From positions 62,001-126,000 of the forward strand of contig JADJJE010000050.1 in NCBI GenBank assembly GCA_016706685.1: a stretch of DNA of 64,000 nucleotides, in the 5' to 3' direction. The notes under the pieces are model-generated. The model was given only the letters and a program-made list of their open reading frames with translations. It searched no databases and had not been told where the DNA came from. Position 1 is the first letter of the stretch. Every line of letters starts with the position of its first letter. The position numbers and the translations under genes were made by a program. Source of the stretch: Sandaracinaceae bacterium. GTDB taxonomy: Bacteria; Myxococcota_A; Polyangia; Polyangiales; Houyiibacteriaceae. Positions 9,964-21,766 of the stretch are shown here, in pieces.

Positions 9964-10560
9964 ATGCCCAAAGAGCCCACCCCTGCCCTGTCGACCCGCG
10001 AGCGCATCCTGGACGCCGCCGAGGACACGTTCGCGCAGGTGGGCTACGAGGCCGCCAGCCTGAGCGCCATCGCGGACCGGGTGGGCATCCGCACGCCCAG
10101 CCTCTACAAGCACTTCCCCAGCAAGCAGGACATGTACACCGCCGTGCTGGAGCGCCTGCTCTTGCCGCACACCGAGGCCATGAGCGCGCTGCTGGTGCGC
10201 CCCACCGACCACGCGGAGGCCACGCGCAACCTCGCGGCGGTGGTGGGTCTGTACTTTGCGCGCCCCAACCTGGCGCGCCTGGTGCAGCACGCTGCGCTGG
10301 CGCGTGGCCCCGAGCTCGAGGTCATCGTGGAGCGCTGGTATGGGCCGCTGCTCGCGCGCGCTGCGGAGCTTACGCCCTCCGCCACGATCGCCGAGCGCAC
10401 GGTAACACCGCAGGCCTTGGTCATCGCGGTGCACGCCATGCTGTCGGGTCTGGTGACGCTAGCGCCCTTGCACGAGCGCGCGGGAGCACCTCCCAGTGAA
10501 GCGCTGATGGTGGTGCTGGGCACGTGGGTGCACGCGCTGTGGGGCGTCCCGACGCCCTGA
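9964..10560 (+). CDS. TetR/AcrR-family transcriptional regulator
   Basis: 198 aa from ATG 9964, which is preceded by GAGGA five bases upstream; a GTG at 9943 is a less likely start. The N-terminal helix-turn-helix is typical: RERILDAAEDTFAQVGYEAA then LSAIADRVGIRTPSLYKHFP and SKQDMYTAVLERL. The C-terminal ligand-binding part is helical with no cofactor motif. Transcribed divergently from the SDR-LLM pair, it probably represses both itself and that pair through the palindrome at 9878-9895. The inducer is unknown. Confidence 0.95.
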   Translation: MPKEPTPALSTRERILDAAEDTFAQVGYEAASLSAIADRVGIRTPSLYKHFPSKQDMYTAVLERLLLPHTEAMSALLVRPTDHAEATRNLAAVVGLYFARPNLARLVQHAALARGPELEVIVERWYGPLLARAAELTPSATIAERTVTPQALVIAVHAMLSGLVTLAPLHERAGAPPSEALMVVLGTWVHALWGVPTP

Positions 10561-10562
10561 AG

Positions 10563-10592
10563 TTCACGGGCGAATCGCCAGCCTGCTAGGCT
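10563..10592 (+). promoter_or_regulatory. Putative pyk promoter, leaderless geometry
   Basis: TTCACG (10563-10568), an 18-nt spacer, and TAGGCT (10587-10592). The ATG of pyk at 10599 begins only 7 nt after the hexamer, so the predicted transcript would start at or next to the start codon. The -35 box is weak. Support comes from the same geometry at many other starts in the window. Confidence 0.4.
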
Positions 10593-10598
10593 CGCCGC

Positions 10599-12026
10599 AT
10601 GGCCCCTCCACGCAGCCCCGAGCGACGCCTCACCAAGATCATCTGCACCATCGGCCCCGCCACCTGGTCCTCCGAGGGCCTGCGCGGGCTGTTGGAGGCC
10701 GGCATGGACGTAGCGCGCCTGAACATGTCGCACGGTGATCATCCGGCGCACCTCAAGACCATCCGCAACCTCAAGAGCCTCAACAAGAAGCTGGGCAACC
10801 CGGTGGCGCTCTTGATGGACCTGCAGGGGCCCGAGATCCGCACGGGTGAGCTGAGCGAGTCCATCGACCTCAAGAAGGGCGACGTCTTCTACTTCTCGGT
10901 GCTGGCCGGCGACGCCGAGGCGCACACCGTGCACGTGAACTACCAGGACCTGGTGCGCGACCTGAAGCGCGGCGACATCGTCACCGTGGACAACGGGCTC
11001 ATCAACCTGGAGGTGCTGGCCGTGGAGGACCACCGGCTGAAGTGCCGCGTGCGTGACGGCGGCAAGCTGGGCTCGCGCAAGCACGTGAACCTGCCGGGCG
11101 TGCACGTGAACCTGCCGTCCATCACCAAGAAGGACCGCACGGACATCCAGTTCGCCATCGAGCAGGACCTCGACTTCATCGCGCTGTCGTTCGTGCGCGG
11201 GCCCGAGGACATCCTCGAGGTGCGCGCGCTCATCGAGAAGGCGGGCGGCCACCAGAAGCTCATCGCCAAGATCGAGAACCGCGAGGGCGTGGACAACTTC
11301 GACGCGATCCTGGCGGTGGCCGACGGCATCATGGTGGCGCGCGGTGATCTCGGTGTGGAGGTGGACCTCGAGGAGCTGCCGGTCATCCAGCGCATGATCG
11401 TTCGGAAGTGCGCCATCGCGGGCAAGCCGTCCATCGTGGCCACGCACTTGCTCGAGTCCATGATCGAGAACCCGATGCCCACGCGCGCCGAGGTGACCGA
11501 CGTGGCCAACGCGATCACCGAGCAGGCCGACGCCATCATGCTCAGCGGCGAGACGGCCACCGGCGCGTACCCCGACCGCTGCGTGGAGATCCTGGACCGC
11601 ATCGCGCGGCGCATCGAGCGCGAGCCGAGCCTGGGCTTCTACACACTGCGGCCGCCGACCACCACGCAGCGCGAGCACATCGCGCAGAGCGCGTGCCGCC
11701 TGGCGGACTCCATGCACGCGGCGGGCATCATCGTGGTCACGCGGCGCGGGCTGTTCGGCCAGCTGGTGTCCAGCTATCGCCCCATGCGAACGCCCATCTA
11801 CGCGTTCACGAACATGAGCACGAGCCGCCGCAAGCTCGCGCTGCTGCGCGGGGTGGTGCCCTTCCGGATGCGCCTGTCGAACGACCCGCAGAAGACCATC
11901 GACGCCGCGCTGGCGCGCATCCGCGAGCAGGTGCCCGTGGCCGACGGCGCCAAGTTCGTGGTGGTGAGCGACGTGCGCACGAGCAGCGGAGAGCTGGTGA
12001 CGAGCATCCAGGTGCGCGACGCCTGA
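10599..12026 (+). CDS. pyk: Pyruvate kinase
   Basis: 475 aa, the usual bacterial length. It catalyses phosphoenolpyruvate + ADP to pyruvate + ATP, the last step of glycolysis, in the cytoplasm. Seen: TKIICTIGPA and LNMSHG at the N-terminus, LQGPEIRTGEL, and the active-site block LIAKIENREGVDNFDAIL then GIMVARGDLGVEV (Lys and Glu of the PEP/Mg site). VATHLLESMIENPMPTRAEV and MLSGETATGAYP complete the catalytic barrel, followed by the C-terminal domain. It is a single gene on the plus strand, with a hairpin-rich non-coding stretch downstream. Confidence 0.97.
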   Translation: MAPPRSPERRLTKIICTIGPATWSSEGLRGLLEAGMDVARLNMSHGDHPAHLKTIRNLKSLNKKLGNPVALLMDLQGPEIRTGELSESIDLKKGDVFYFSVLAGDAEAHTVHVNYQDLVRDLKRGDIVTVDNGLINLEVLAVEDHRLKCRVRDGGKLGSRKHVNLPGVHVNLPSITKKDRTDIQFAIEQDLDFIALSFVRGPEDILEVRALIEKAGGHQKLIAKIENREGVDNFDAILAVADGIMVARGDLGVEVDLEELPVIQRMIVRKCAIAGKPSIVATHLLESMIENPMPTRAEVTDVANAITEQADAIMLSGETATGAYPDRCVEILDRIARRIEREPSLGFYTLRPPTTTQREHIAQSACRLADSMHAAGIIVVTRRGLFGQLVSSYRPMRTPIYAFTNMSTSRRKLALLRGVVPFRMRLSNDPQKTIDAALARIREQVPVADGAKFVVVSDVRTSSGELVTSIQVRDA

Positions 12027-12449
12027 GGCGGGGGCGTGGTCTGCTGCCCCCGGCTCGAGCGTTAGCCCCTGATTCGACACATCTGGCTGGGGGCCGCTGC
12101 TGAGCAGCACTATGGGCACCCTGACTGAAGTCCGGGGCAGCATCCGGGCCTGGTCGAATGCGGAAGTCCGCCCTCCGGGCGGACTGCGTGTCAAGGTCGG
12201 ATGTGCCTAGAACGTGATCCGCGCCTCGATCAATCGTCCCCTGCTTGGAACTGCACAGTCCGGGCCCTGGTAGGGGGCTGGAGTCCGCCGCCGGGCCTGA
12301 TGCTGGCCGGGCTTTACGCCCAGGGGCCAATGTCCCTTGAAACAGGCCCGATTCAAGCTGGCCAGGGCCTGCCAAGACTTGTGTTGAATCCTCAGAATCA
12401 AGCCGTGGGTGCCCTTTCAGGAGGGCACCTCGGCCCACCCAGACCACAA
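12027..12449. repeat. Non-coding hairpin-rich intergenic element, related to the element at 58.3-58.7 kb
   Basis: No convincing gene lies in these 423 bases between pyk and the DUF4399 gene. TGGTCTGCTGCCCCCGGCT at 12037-12055 is identical to 58583-58601. A hairpin with arms AGTCCGCCC/GGGCGGACT (one arm base differing) at 12165-12185 matches two hairpins at 58473-58493 and 58545-58565. ACACATCT (12077-12084) and GGGCACCCTG (12115-12124) also recur there. This looks like a diverged copy of a dispersed palindromic repeat. No transposase is present. Confidence 0.6.
12408..12429 (-). terminator. Stem-loop downstream of the DUF4399 gene
   Basis: A perfect 8-bp stem GGTGCCCT/AGGGCACC with a 6-nt loop lies 21 nt past the stop of the minus-strand lipoprotein gene. 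There is no clear U-tract on the minus side. It is therefore a weak intrinsic terminator, an mRNA 3'-end stabiliser, or part of the neighbouring repeat element. Confidence 0.35.
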
Positions 12450-13034
12450 CTACTCGGTGGGAGCCTCTGCCGCTGGCGCCTCGGGCGCGGGGGCCGGAGC
12501 ACCCGTGTCCGCGCGCGCGACGTTCACGTGGATGAGCGTGTGCACCTGGCTGCCGTACGAGCGGTGGGCGCCGTCGGCGAACTGGAGGCGCAGCGTGTGC
12601 GGGCCGGGCTCGAGCTGCAGGTCGGCCTCGGTCTGACCGAGACCGTAGTGGATGTGCTGCGCGTCGGCCGGCACCGCTGTGCCGCGCGGCACCGGGTCGC
12701 CATCGACGATGATGTGGTGGTGGCCACCGCCATCGGCGAGCGTGCCGGCGGGCATGACGGTGAGACCCTCGACGCCCATCTGGACGTGGACCGTGACCTT
12801 GCCGTCGGAGATGGGCCCCACCACGGTGGCCCCGTCGCTGGGCGTCACGAAGAAGACGCGCGCGGTGTCGGGGATGACCGGCATGGGCGCCGGGACACCC
12901 TCACCGTGGGCCGCGTGGGCTGCGGCCTCGTCGTTGGCGTTTCCGCAGCCCGCGACGAACGCGAGCAGCAAGAAGGCGCCGAGCGGGGCACGCAGGAGAC
13001 GAGGGGACCGAGAGCGGAGAATCGAGAGGGACAC
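12450..13034 (-). CDS. DUF4399-domain lipoprotein
   Basis: 194 aa. An Arg-rich n-region and LLRAPLGAFLLLAFVAGC form a lipoprotein signal with the Cys near residue 30. The mature part carries the DUF4399 pattern: ARVFFVTPSDGATVVGPI, VEGLTVMPAGT, GGGHHHIIVDGDPVP, HIHYGLGQTEADLQLEPGPH and TLRLQFADGAH. The HHH/HIHYG residues are typical of the domain. The C-terminus is Ala/Pro/Glu-rich. It is probably periplasmic and membrane-anchored; the function of the domain is not established. The start is GTG at 13034. It is transcribed in the same direction as the kinase, 71 nt downstream. Confidence 0.82.
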   Translation of the reverse strand: MSLSILRSRSPRLLRAPLGAFLLLAFVAGCGNANDEAAAHAAHGEGVPAPMPVIPDTARVFFVTPSDGATVVGPISDGKVTVHVQMGVEGLTVMPAGTLADGGGHHHIIVDGDPVPRGTAVPADAQHIHYGLGQTEADLQLEPGPHTLRLQFADGAHRSYGSQVHTLIHVNVARADTGAPAPAPEAPAAEAPTE

Positions 13035-13105
13035 GGTGCGACTCCAGAGCGTCAGGGGGTTCGAAGTGCTCGGAGTATGACGCGTTTCGGCGCGCCGCGT
13101 TACGG

Positions 13106-14149
13106 TCAGGAGGCGTCGCGGCTGCGCTCGCCCGTGCTGCTGGCGTCGTCCAGCACCAGGCCCGTGATGGCGCCGGGTACGCCCGACCCACGCTGGTCGC
13201 CCAGGGCGTCGATGAGCGCGTACCGCATGGTGTCGCAGTCGGGGTAGCGCACGTTGCGATCGCGATGCAGCGCGCGGCTGACCACCATGCCCAGCTCGGC
13301 CGGGACGTCGGGGCGCAGCTCGGAGACGAGCGGCGGTGGCTCCTCGATGATGCGCCGGAAGAGCGCGGCCACGTTCTTCGAGTCGCGCATGTCGTAGGGC
13401 GGCCGGCCCGTGAGCAGCTCGAAGAGCGTGCAGCCCACGGAGTAGACGTCGGAGCTGGGCCCCACGCGCTCGCCCATGATCTGCTCGGGCGACATGTACG
13501 GCGGCGTGCCGAGCGCCACGCCCGACGCGGTGACGCGGTCGTCTTCACCGAAGCGGCGCGACAAGCCGAAGTCCACCAGCTTGACCATGACCTCGCCGCC
13601 CACACGGGCGACCATGATGTTGCCGGGCTTGATGTCGCGATGGACGATGCCAGCGTCGTGCACCGCCGCGAGCGCCGAGAGCAGGCCGATGGTGACGCCC
13701 ACCGCGACGCGCACGTCCACGGGGCCACGCTCGATGAGGTGCGCCAGGGTCTGACCGGGCAAGAGCTCCATGACGACGAACGGATGACCCACGGCGTCGA
13801 AGCCCATGTCGAACACGCGGACGATGTTGGGGTGGCTCACCGAGGCGAGCGCCTGGGCCTCGCGCAGGAAGCGCACGCGCTCCACGGAGCCGGGCAGGAA
13901 CTTGCGGTGCAGGATCTTCAGCGCGACGGCGCGCCCCGAGTGCAGCTCGGTGGCCCGGTAGACCACGCCCATCGCGCCGCGGCCGAGCTGCTCCGTGAGC
14001 GCGTAGCGATCGGGGCCACCGGCGGGCGGGGGCTCGGAGCTGGCGGCGGGCGGGTACGACGACCGCAGACCGCATGCACATGAGCCGCCGCGGGTGTCGC
14101 GCTCGGCGCCGCAGGCTTGGCAAACTACAAGGGTGGGACGGTCAGTCAT
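13106..14149 (-). CDS. Serine/threonine protein kinase with N-terminal zinc-ribbon
   Basis: 347 aa from ATG 14149 (MTDRPTLVV). Residues 10-26 hold CQACG...CACG, a four-Cys zinc-ribbon-like knuckle. The Hanks-type kinase domain begins near residue 48: LGRGAMGVVYRA (P-loop), VALKILHRKF (Lys), VMELLPGQTLAHLIE, IVHRDIKPGNIMVA (catalytic loop), LVDFGLSRRFG (DFG) and GTPPYMSPEQIMGERVGPSS with YSVGCTLFELLTGRPPY. There is no transmembrane segment or C-terminal sensor, so it is a cytosolic kinase. An in-frame ATG at 14191 would add 14 residues. A possible sigma-54 site lies at 14170-14185. Substrate unknown. Confidence 0.95.
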   Translation of the reverse strand: MTDRPTLVVCQACGAERDTRGGSCACGLRSSYPPAASSEPPPAGGPDRYALTEQLGRGAMGVVYRATELHSGRAVALKILHRKFLPGSVERVRFLREAQALASVSHPNIVRVFDMGFDAVGHPFVVMELLPGQTLAHLIERGPVDVRVAVGVTIGLLSALAAVHDAGIVHRDIKPGNIMVARVGGEVMVKLVDFGLSRRFGEDDRVTASGVALGTPPYMSPEQIMGERVGPSSDVYSVGCTLFELLTGRPPYDMRDSKNVAALFRRIIEEPPPLVSELRPDVPAELGMVVSRALHRDRNVRYPDCDTMRYALIDALGDQRGSGVPGAITGLVLDDASSTGERSRDAS

Positions 14150-14169
14150 CGGTTGGCATCGAGTGCCTA

Positions 14170-14185
14170 AGCAAGGACCAGGCCA
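14170..14185 (-). promoter_or_regulatory. Candidate sigma-54 (-24/-12) promoter for the kinase gene
   Basis: The minus strand reads TGGCCTGGTCCTTGCT, which matches the sigma-54 pattern TGGCNNGNNNNTTGCW in every fixed position, with the required 10 nt between GG and GC. Start would fall near 14159, only about 10 nt before the ATG. A chance match in GC-rich DNA is possible. Confidence 0.35.
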
Positions 14186-14326
14186 TCCCATCTGGGGACA
14201 CTCAGGTCAAGTTTCGTCACGGAATCTCAACAGAAAAACCGTATACACGGGGTCGCCGATAACATGACCAGCGCCGCAGGCTTTCACGAAGCGAGGCCTC
14301 CATCCCAATCTTGCGACGGGCGTAGC

Positions 14327-17213
<2,887 letters not shown>

Positions 17214-17220
17214 GACGGGC

Positions 17221-19221
17221 TCACGCCGCCTCCTTGCGCGTGGCCCAGGCCACCTCGAGCGCGCACACCAACAGGAGGGCGAGCGCGAAGAACGGGTAGA
17301 GCGCGCTGTCCACGGCCACGGTGTCGGGGCGGCTGGCGCTCGTGCCTTCGGGGGCGGCACCGTGGCTCTCGGCGGGGCCGCCGACGCGCGCACGCTGCCG
17401 CAGGTCGCTGGCCTCGGCGCGCAGCACGTGGCGCAGGCCCACCTGGGCGTGGTCGCCCAACCGCACCACGAACGCCCCCGACACCGGCGGCACGGGCACC
17501 AGGGCCACGCCGGCGTGCGACGTGGCCTCGAGCGTGCGCCCCTCTGGGGTGAGCACCGAAACCGGCTCGCCGTCGCGCGCCACGACGCGCAGCGCCTCGC
17601 CCACCTCGCCCGTGGCGATGCCGCCCGCGGCCCGCTGCGTGCGCGCCTGTTCCAGCAGGTTGCGGAAGAAGATGACGAAGCCCGGCGTGCGCGCCCACGG
17701 GCCGCGGTCGGTGTCCGCGGACACGATGGTGATGTCGCCGTCCACGCGTGGCAGCACGCCGATGGCCACGCCGCGCGCCGTGCTGACCAGCGCGCGCACG
17801 TCGCTGCCCAGCGGCCGCACGTCGGCCAGCTCGATGTCCGCGAGCGTCACGAAGCGCAGCAGCGGGTCGTCCTCCTGCCAGCGTGTCACCAGGGCGGACT
17901 CCACGCGCGGTCCGAGGGGCGCCCCGAAGACCGCGTCGCCGCTGGGGCGCACTACCAGCGTGGCGCCACCAGGCGGCTCCGCGGGCAGCTCGCCGCCGTA
18001 GACCACCAGGCCGTCGAGGTGCGGCGCATCGGCGCCCTGCGCAGCGAGCCGCGCGAGGGTGGTGCGGAACAGCTCCACGTTCTCGTCGGTCTCGAGCACG
18101 CGCGACACCGAGCTGGGCACGTCGCCCACCATGAACACCGGCAGCCGCTGGCGACCCGGGCTGGGCAGCACCACCAGGTCGTCCGCGGCGAGCGCGTCTC
18201 GTGCTTGGCCTCCGGCGGTGGTGCCCGCGTCGCCGTCTGCCGCCGAGAGGCGCAGCAGCACGAAGGGCGCGCGGCCCGCGGCGTCGGGCGGGAGGTTGGC
18301 GCGCAGCACCAGCTGGGTTGGGCTGTCGGGCGCGACCACCACGCGCTGCGACGCCAAGAGGGGCAACGCTTCGAGCCCGTGGCCGCTGGTGAGGTCCGCC
18401 TCGTAGAGCGCCGATGCGGTGACGTACAGCTCGCGCGGCGCGTCGCCGTAGTGTGCCACGCTGGCGAAGACCTCCACCCGGTCGGGCTCGTCCGAGCTCG
18501 GGTCGGGGCGCGCGTCGGCCGCCACGAAGCCGCTGTTCTCGCGGCGCTCGCTCCCGTCGGTGGCGACCATCGCTGGCGCGCGGAGCGGCACCGGCAAGCC
18601 GCGACCGTCGAAGTCCACGTCACGCGCCAGGTCGGAGAGCAGCACGATCTCGCTGCCCGCCGGCGCACCCACCAGGCGCTCGGCGGCGAGGTCGATGGCG
18701 GAGGCCAGATCCGCCACGGGGCACGTCACGGCCAGCGCGTCTGCCGCGCGCGTGAGCGTGGCGCGGTCGGCCGTGAGCGGCGAGAGCAGCGCGGGAGAGG
18801 TGCCCGCCGCCACCACCAGCACGCGCGCGCCGGTGGGCAGGCTGCCCGCGCGCTGCAGCAGGTAACGGCGCGCGCGCTCGATGGGCGCCTGCCGCGCGCC
18901 CTGCCCATCTGGCGGCGCGCCCATGCTGAGCGACGTGTCCACCACGATGGCCAGCTGGGCGCCTTCGGGCAGCCGCGCCGCCCCCGAAGGGCGCGCGAGC
19001 GCGAGCGCGCCGAGGATGATGATGAGCGCCTGCAGCAAGAGTGAGAGGTGCGGCACCAGCCGGCGGAACGGGCTCTCCGCGCGCAGGTCGCGCAGCGCGG
19101 ACTCCCACAGCAGCGTGGAGCCAACGCGCCTGCGCTCACGGCGGCGACGCAAGATGTAGAGCACCACCAGGGGCACCAGCAGCCCGAGCCAGGCCAGCTG
19201 GAGCGGCGCCGTGAAGCTCAC
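17221..19221 (-). CDS. BatA-like membrane protein with VWA domain
   Basis: 666 aa. The N-terminus FTAPLQLAWLGLLVPLVVLY is the BatA/aerotolerance-regulator N-terminal signature: two membrane helices separated by a basic loop (ILRRRRERRRVGSTLLWESA), then LIIILGALALARPSG. A VWA domain follows with the MIDAS motif VVDTSLSMGAPPDGQ and IVLLSDLARDVDF. The C-terminus ends in a single membrane helix (LYPFFALALLLVCALEVAWA). Its start overlaps the DUF58 stop by 4 nt. In the Bat/MoxR clusters of other bacteria such proteins form membrane complexes assembled by MoxR ATPases. Confidence 0.92.
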   Translation of the reverse strand: MSFTAPLQLAWLGLLVPLVVLYILRRRRERRRVGSTLLWESALRDLRAESPFRRLVPHLSLLLQALIIILGALALARPSGAARLPEGAQLAIVVDTSLSMGAPPDGQGARQAPIERARRYLLQRAGSLPTGARVLVVAAGTSPALLSPLTADRATLTRAADALAVTCPVADLASAIDLAAERLVGAPAGSEIVLLSDLARDVDFDGRGLPVPLRAPAMVATDGSERRENSGFVAADARPDPSSDEPDRVEVFASVAHYGDAPRELYVTASALYEADLTSGHGLEALPLLASQRVVVAPDSPTQLVLRANLPPDAAGRAPFVLLRLSAADGDAGTTAGGQARDALAADDLVVLPSPGRQRLPVFMVGDVPSSVSRVLETDENVELFRTTLARLAAQGADAPHLDGLVVYGGELPAEPPGGATLVVRPSGDAVFGAPLGPRVESALVTRWQEDDPLLRFVTLADIELADVRPLGSDVRALVSTARGVAIGVLPRVDGDITIVSADTDRGPWARTPGFVIFFRNLLEQARTQRAAGGIATGEVGEALRVVARDGEPVSVLTPEGRTLEATSHAGVALVPVPPVSGAFVVRLGDHAQVGLRHVLRAEASDLRQRARVGGPAESHGAAPEGTSASRPDTVAVDSALYPFFALALLLVCALEVAWATRKEAA

Positions 19222-20096
19222 GGGGCGCTCCTCAAGTAGCGCAGGAGCGCGTCTTCGAAGTGCTCGTCGGGCACCAGCACGTAGCGCACGCCACGCTTGC
19301 GGCAGTAGTCGCGCGCCCCCGCGAGGAAGGCGTCCATGCGGCCGCGGTAGGCACGCAGCGCGCGCGCGTCCAGCGTGACGTTGACCTCCGCGTCGCTCTC
19401 GGCGTCCACCAGCGTGAGGTCACCGCCCAGCGTTGGGTCCAGCTCCTCGCGGTCCAGCACGTGGAACACCACCACCTCGAAGCGCGCGGCCAGCAGGCGG
19501 TCGATGGGGCGCTGGTAGCCGCCACGGTCCAGGAGGTCGCTCAGCAGCACCACCAGCCCAGGGCGCGGGCGCCGCGCGAGGAAGCTCTCCACCGCGCGGC
19601 TCAGGTCGGTCTCACCGGAGGGCTCGAGGGCCACCAGGTAGCGCATGAGCGCGCCCACCTTGGCGCGGCCCCGCATGGCCTCGAGCGGCCGGCCGAGCGA
19701 CCCCGCGTAGGGCTGCACCGCCACGCGCTCGCTGCCCAGCAGGCCCAGGTAGCCGAGCGACGCGGCCACCCGGCGGGCCACCTCCAGCTTGGACGGCGTC
19801 CCCACCGAGAGCGACGCCGAGGTGTCCAACAGGAGGTAGACGTTGACGTCCTCCTCGGCCGCGTAGAGCCGCAGCACCAGCTCCTCGAGGCGCGCGTAGG
19901 CGTTCCAGTCGATGCGCCGGATGTCGTCGCCCGGCGCATAGGGCCGGTGGTCGGCGAACTCCACCGAGGACCCACGCCGCACGGAGACGCGGCTGCCACC
20001 GGCGCTGCCCGCGTAGCGCCGCCCCACCAGCAGGCGCAGCTTCCCGAGGCGCGCCAGGAACGCGGGGTCCAAGAGCGCGCTCTCGGGCTCGCTCAC
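19218..20096 (-). CDS. DUF58 domain protein (VWA-like, Bat operon)
   Basis: 292 aa, soluble. The DUF58 hallmark is present: FADHRPYAPGDDIRRIDWNA then YARLEELVLRLYAAEEDVNV with LLLDTSASLSVGTPSKLEVA, a MIDAS-like DxSxS in the same protein. Further on VVLLSDLLDRGGYQRPIDRL completes a VWA-like fold. It sits between the ABC permease and BatA-like genes, overlapping each by 4 nt. The MoxR, DUF58, VWA order is the classic conserved trio, thought to act in maturation of membrane or periplasmic complexes. Confidence 0.95.
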   Translation of the reverse strand: MSEPESALLDPAFLARLGKLRLLVGRRYAGSAGGSRVSVRRGSSVEFADHRPYAPGDDIRRIDWNAYARLEELVLRLYAAEEDVNVYLLLDTSASLSVGTPSKLEVARRVAASLGYLGLLGSERVAVQPYAGSLGRPLEAMRGRAKVGALMRYLVALEPSGETDLSRAVESFLARRPRPGLVVLLSDLLDRGGYQRPIDRLLAARFEVVVFHVLDREELDPTLGGDLTLVDAESDAEVNVTLDARALRAYRGRMDAFLAGARDYCRKRGVRYVLVPDEHFEDALLRYLRSAP

Positions 20097-21766
20097 GTGG
20101 CGTCACCTTCCGCGGGGACCTCCGCAGTCTCGGCGGGCTCGAGGGCCGCGGTGACGGGCGCGGCCGGCGGCGCGGGGGCTGCCTCACCCACCCGCTTCAG
20201 CAGCGCGGCCCGGGACTCGTCCACCTGCGTGATGATGGCGCGGATGCGCCGCGACGCGTTGGCGTAGAGCACCAGGCCGAGCACGCTGTAGAACACGCCG
20301 AACGGCAGCACCATCCACACGTCGTTGAAGTGCCGCTCGGCCACCATCACCACGCCAGCCAGCGGGGCGATGGGCGACAGCGAGAGCACCAGCGGGAGGT
20401 TGCGGTCCAGGTCGTCGAGCGCGCGCGCGTCCAGGATGAGCGCGGTCATGCTGGGCAGCACCACCAGCGCGGCCACGGTGCCGAACAGCACGGCGCGCGC
20501 GGCCACGCCGCTGCGGGTGCGGATGCGCACCAGCGTGCCCAGGCTGACCAGGAACACCCCGAACGCCAGCATGGCCAGGCCGACCAGCAGGAAGCCCAGC
20601 ACCTCGTCGGGGCTGCCGCCGTGCACCAGGGTGTCGGTGATCGCGAAGGCCGCCAGCATGAGCAGCATGAAGCCGGTCATGAACCAGACGCTGAAGCGCA
20701 TGGTGGGCCTTGCCCCGGCGCCGAACACGCTGCGCACCGTGCGGCGCAGCAGGCCGCCCTGCTCGCGCAGCATGCGCGGCGGCAGCGGCGGCTCGTTCAC
20801 GAACACGTTCGCGTACAGGTAGAGCGTGCAGAAGAACATGCCCAGGATGACGGCGAACACCTCGGGGGCAGCCGTGCTGTTGCTGAGCGCAGTGGCCACG
20901 CACGTGAGCGCCACGGGCCCCACCACCGAGCCGAGCGCCCACACCTTGAGCGGCGTCCCGCGGTCCTCGGCGGCGGGCCGCACGCCCGCGATGGCGGCGG
21001 CGAGGCAGAACCATACGGTGGTGCCGATGAGGTAGAGCGGCAGGATGCCCACGGCGAAGAGCGTGTCCAGCGACGTGAATCGCTCCACCAGCGCCTCGGC
21101 GAACCAGAAGGGGCCCACCTGCGTGAGCTCCCAGTCGTGCTGCATCTCGGCGCCGAAGACGGTGAAGAAGATGGACCCGAAGAACACCAGCACGGGCCAG
21201 GTGGCGATGGACACCAAGATGGCCAGGCGCGAGGTGGGCACGTGCGCGGAGACCGCCACACCAAAGGCCACCGCGGGCAGCAGCGCCACCAGCACGCCAC
21301 CGAACGCCACCAGCACGTACGAGGGGGCCACGCCGCCGAACAGGAACACCACGCCCGCGATGGGCGCGAGCGCGATGAGCACGAGCGCGAGCGAGGCATA
21401 GGCCGCCGCGAACTTGCCCAGCACGATGCGCGCCGCGTCCATGCCGGTGAGCAGCAGCGACTCGTAGGTGGCGGCCTCGCGCTCGCTGGTGATGGTGGTG
21501 GCCCCGTAGACCGGGCCCACGATGCTGAGCACGCCGAGGGCCAGCGAGAAGAACACCTGGAAGATGACGCGACCGGCGTTGGCGGGCGAGATGCTCCCGT
21601 CCACCACGGTGGCGCCGATCAACAGCACCATGGCGCTGATGGCGAAGGTGCTCAGGTACAGGAAGCGGATGTAGAGCTTGGTGCGGAAGATGCCGCGCAG
21701 CTCCTTCACCAGGATGGGGTTCGGGTCGTCGAAGGCAGCCCGCACGCGCTCGCCGAGTCGCTTCAT
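20093..21766 (-). CDS. ABC transporter permease (ABC-2-like, multi-pass)
   Basis: 557 aa from ATG 21766. The opening RAAFDDPNPILVKELRGIFR is the cytoplasmic helix before the first membrane span of ABC-2/gliding-type permeases. VYGATTITSEREAATYESLL and LLTGMDAARIVLGKF form the conserved cytoplasmic loop that docks on the ATPase. About twelve hydrophobic spans follow in two blocks, ending with a charged A/P-rich tail. It overlaps the ATPase gene by 4 nt (ATGA), so the two encode one transporter. Substrate unknown; ABC-2 exporters linked to Bat operons are recurrent in Myxococcota. Confidence 0.92.
   Translation of the reverse strand: MKRLGERVRAAFDDPNPILVKELRGIFRTKLYIRFLYLSTFAISAMVLLIGATVVDGSISPANAGRVIFQVFFSLALGVLSIVGPVYGATTITSEREAATYESLLLTGMDAARIVLGKFAAAYASLALVLIALAPIAGVVFLFGGVAPSYVLVAFGGVLVALLPAVAFGVAVSAHVPTSRLAILVSIATWPVLVFFGSIFFTVFGAEMQHDWELTQVGPFWFAEALVERFTSLDTLFAVGILPLYLIGTTVWFCLAAAIAGVRPAAEDRGTPLKVWALGSVVGPVALTCVATALSNSTAAPEVFAVILGMFFCTLYLYANVFVNEPPLPPRMLREQGGLLRRTVRSVFGAGARPTMRFSVWFMTGFMLLMLAAFAITDTLVHGGSPDEVLGFLLVGLAMLAFGVFLVSLGTLVRIRTRSGVAARAVLFGTVAALVVLPSMTALILDARALDDLDRNLPLVLSLSPIAPLAGVVMVAERHFNDVWMVLPFGVFYSVLGLVLYANASRRIRAIITQVDESRAALLKRVGEAAPAPPAAPVTAALEPAETAEVPAEGDAT

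Noticed and set aside
10104..12194. A 696-aa open frame on the minus strand across tetR and pyk.
   Set aside because: His/Arg/Gln/Ala-rich shadow of pyruvate kinase and TetR; no motif, and the plus-strand genes are certain. High GC leaves few stops in antisense frames.
12408..12429. Strong intrinsic terminator.
   Set aside because: The stem is good but lacks a U-tract on the transcribed side, so it is kept only as a weak candidate.
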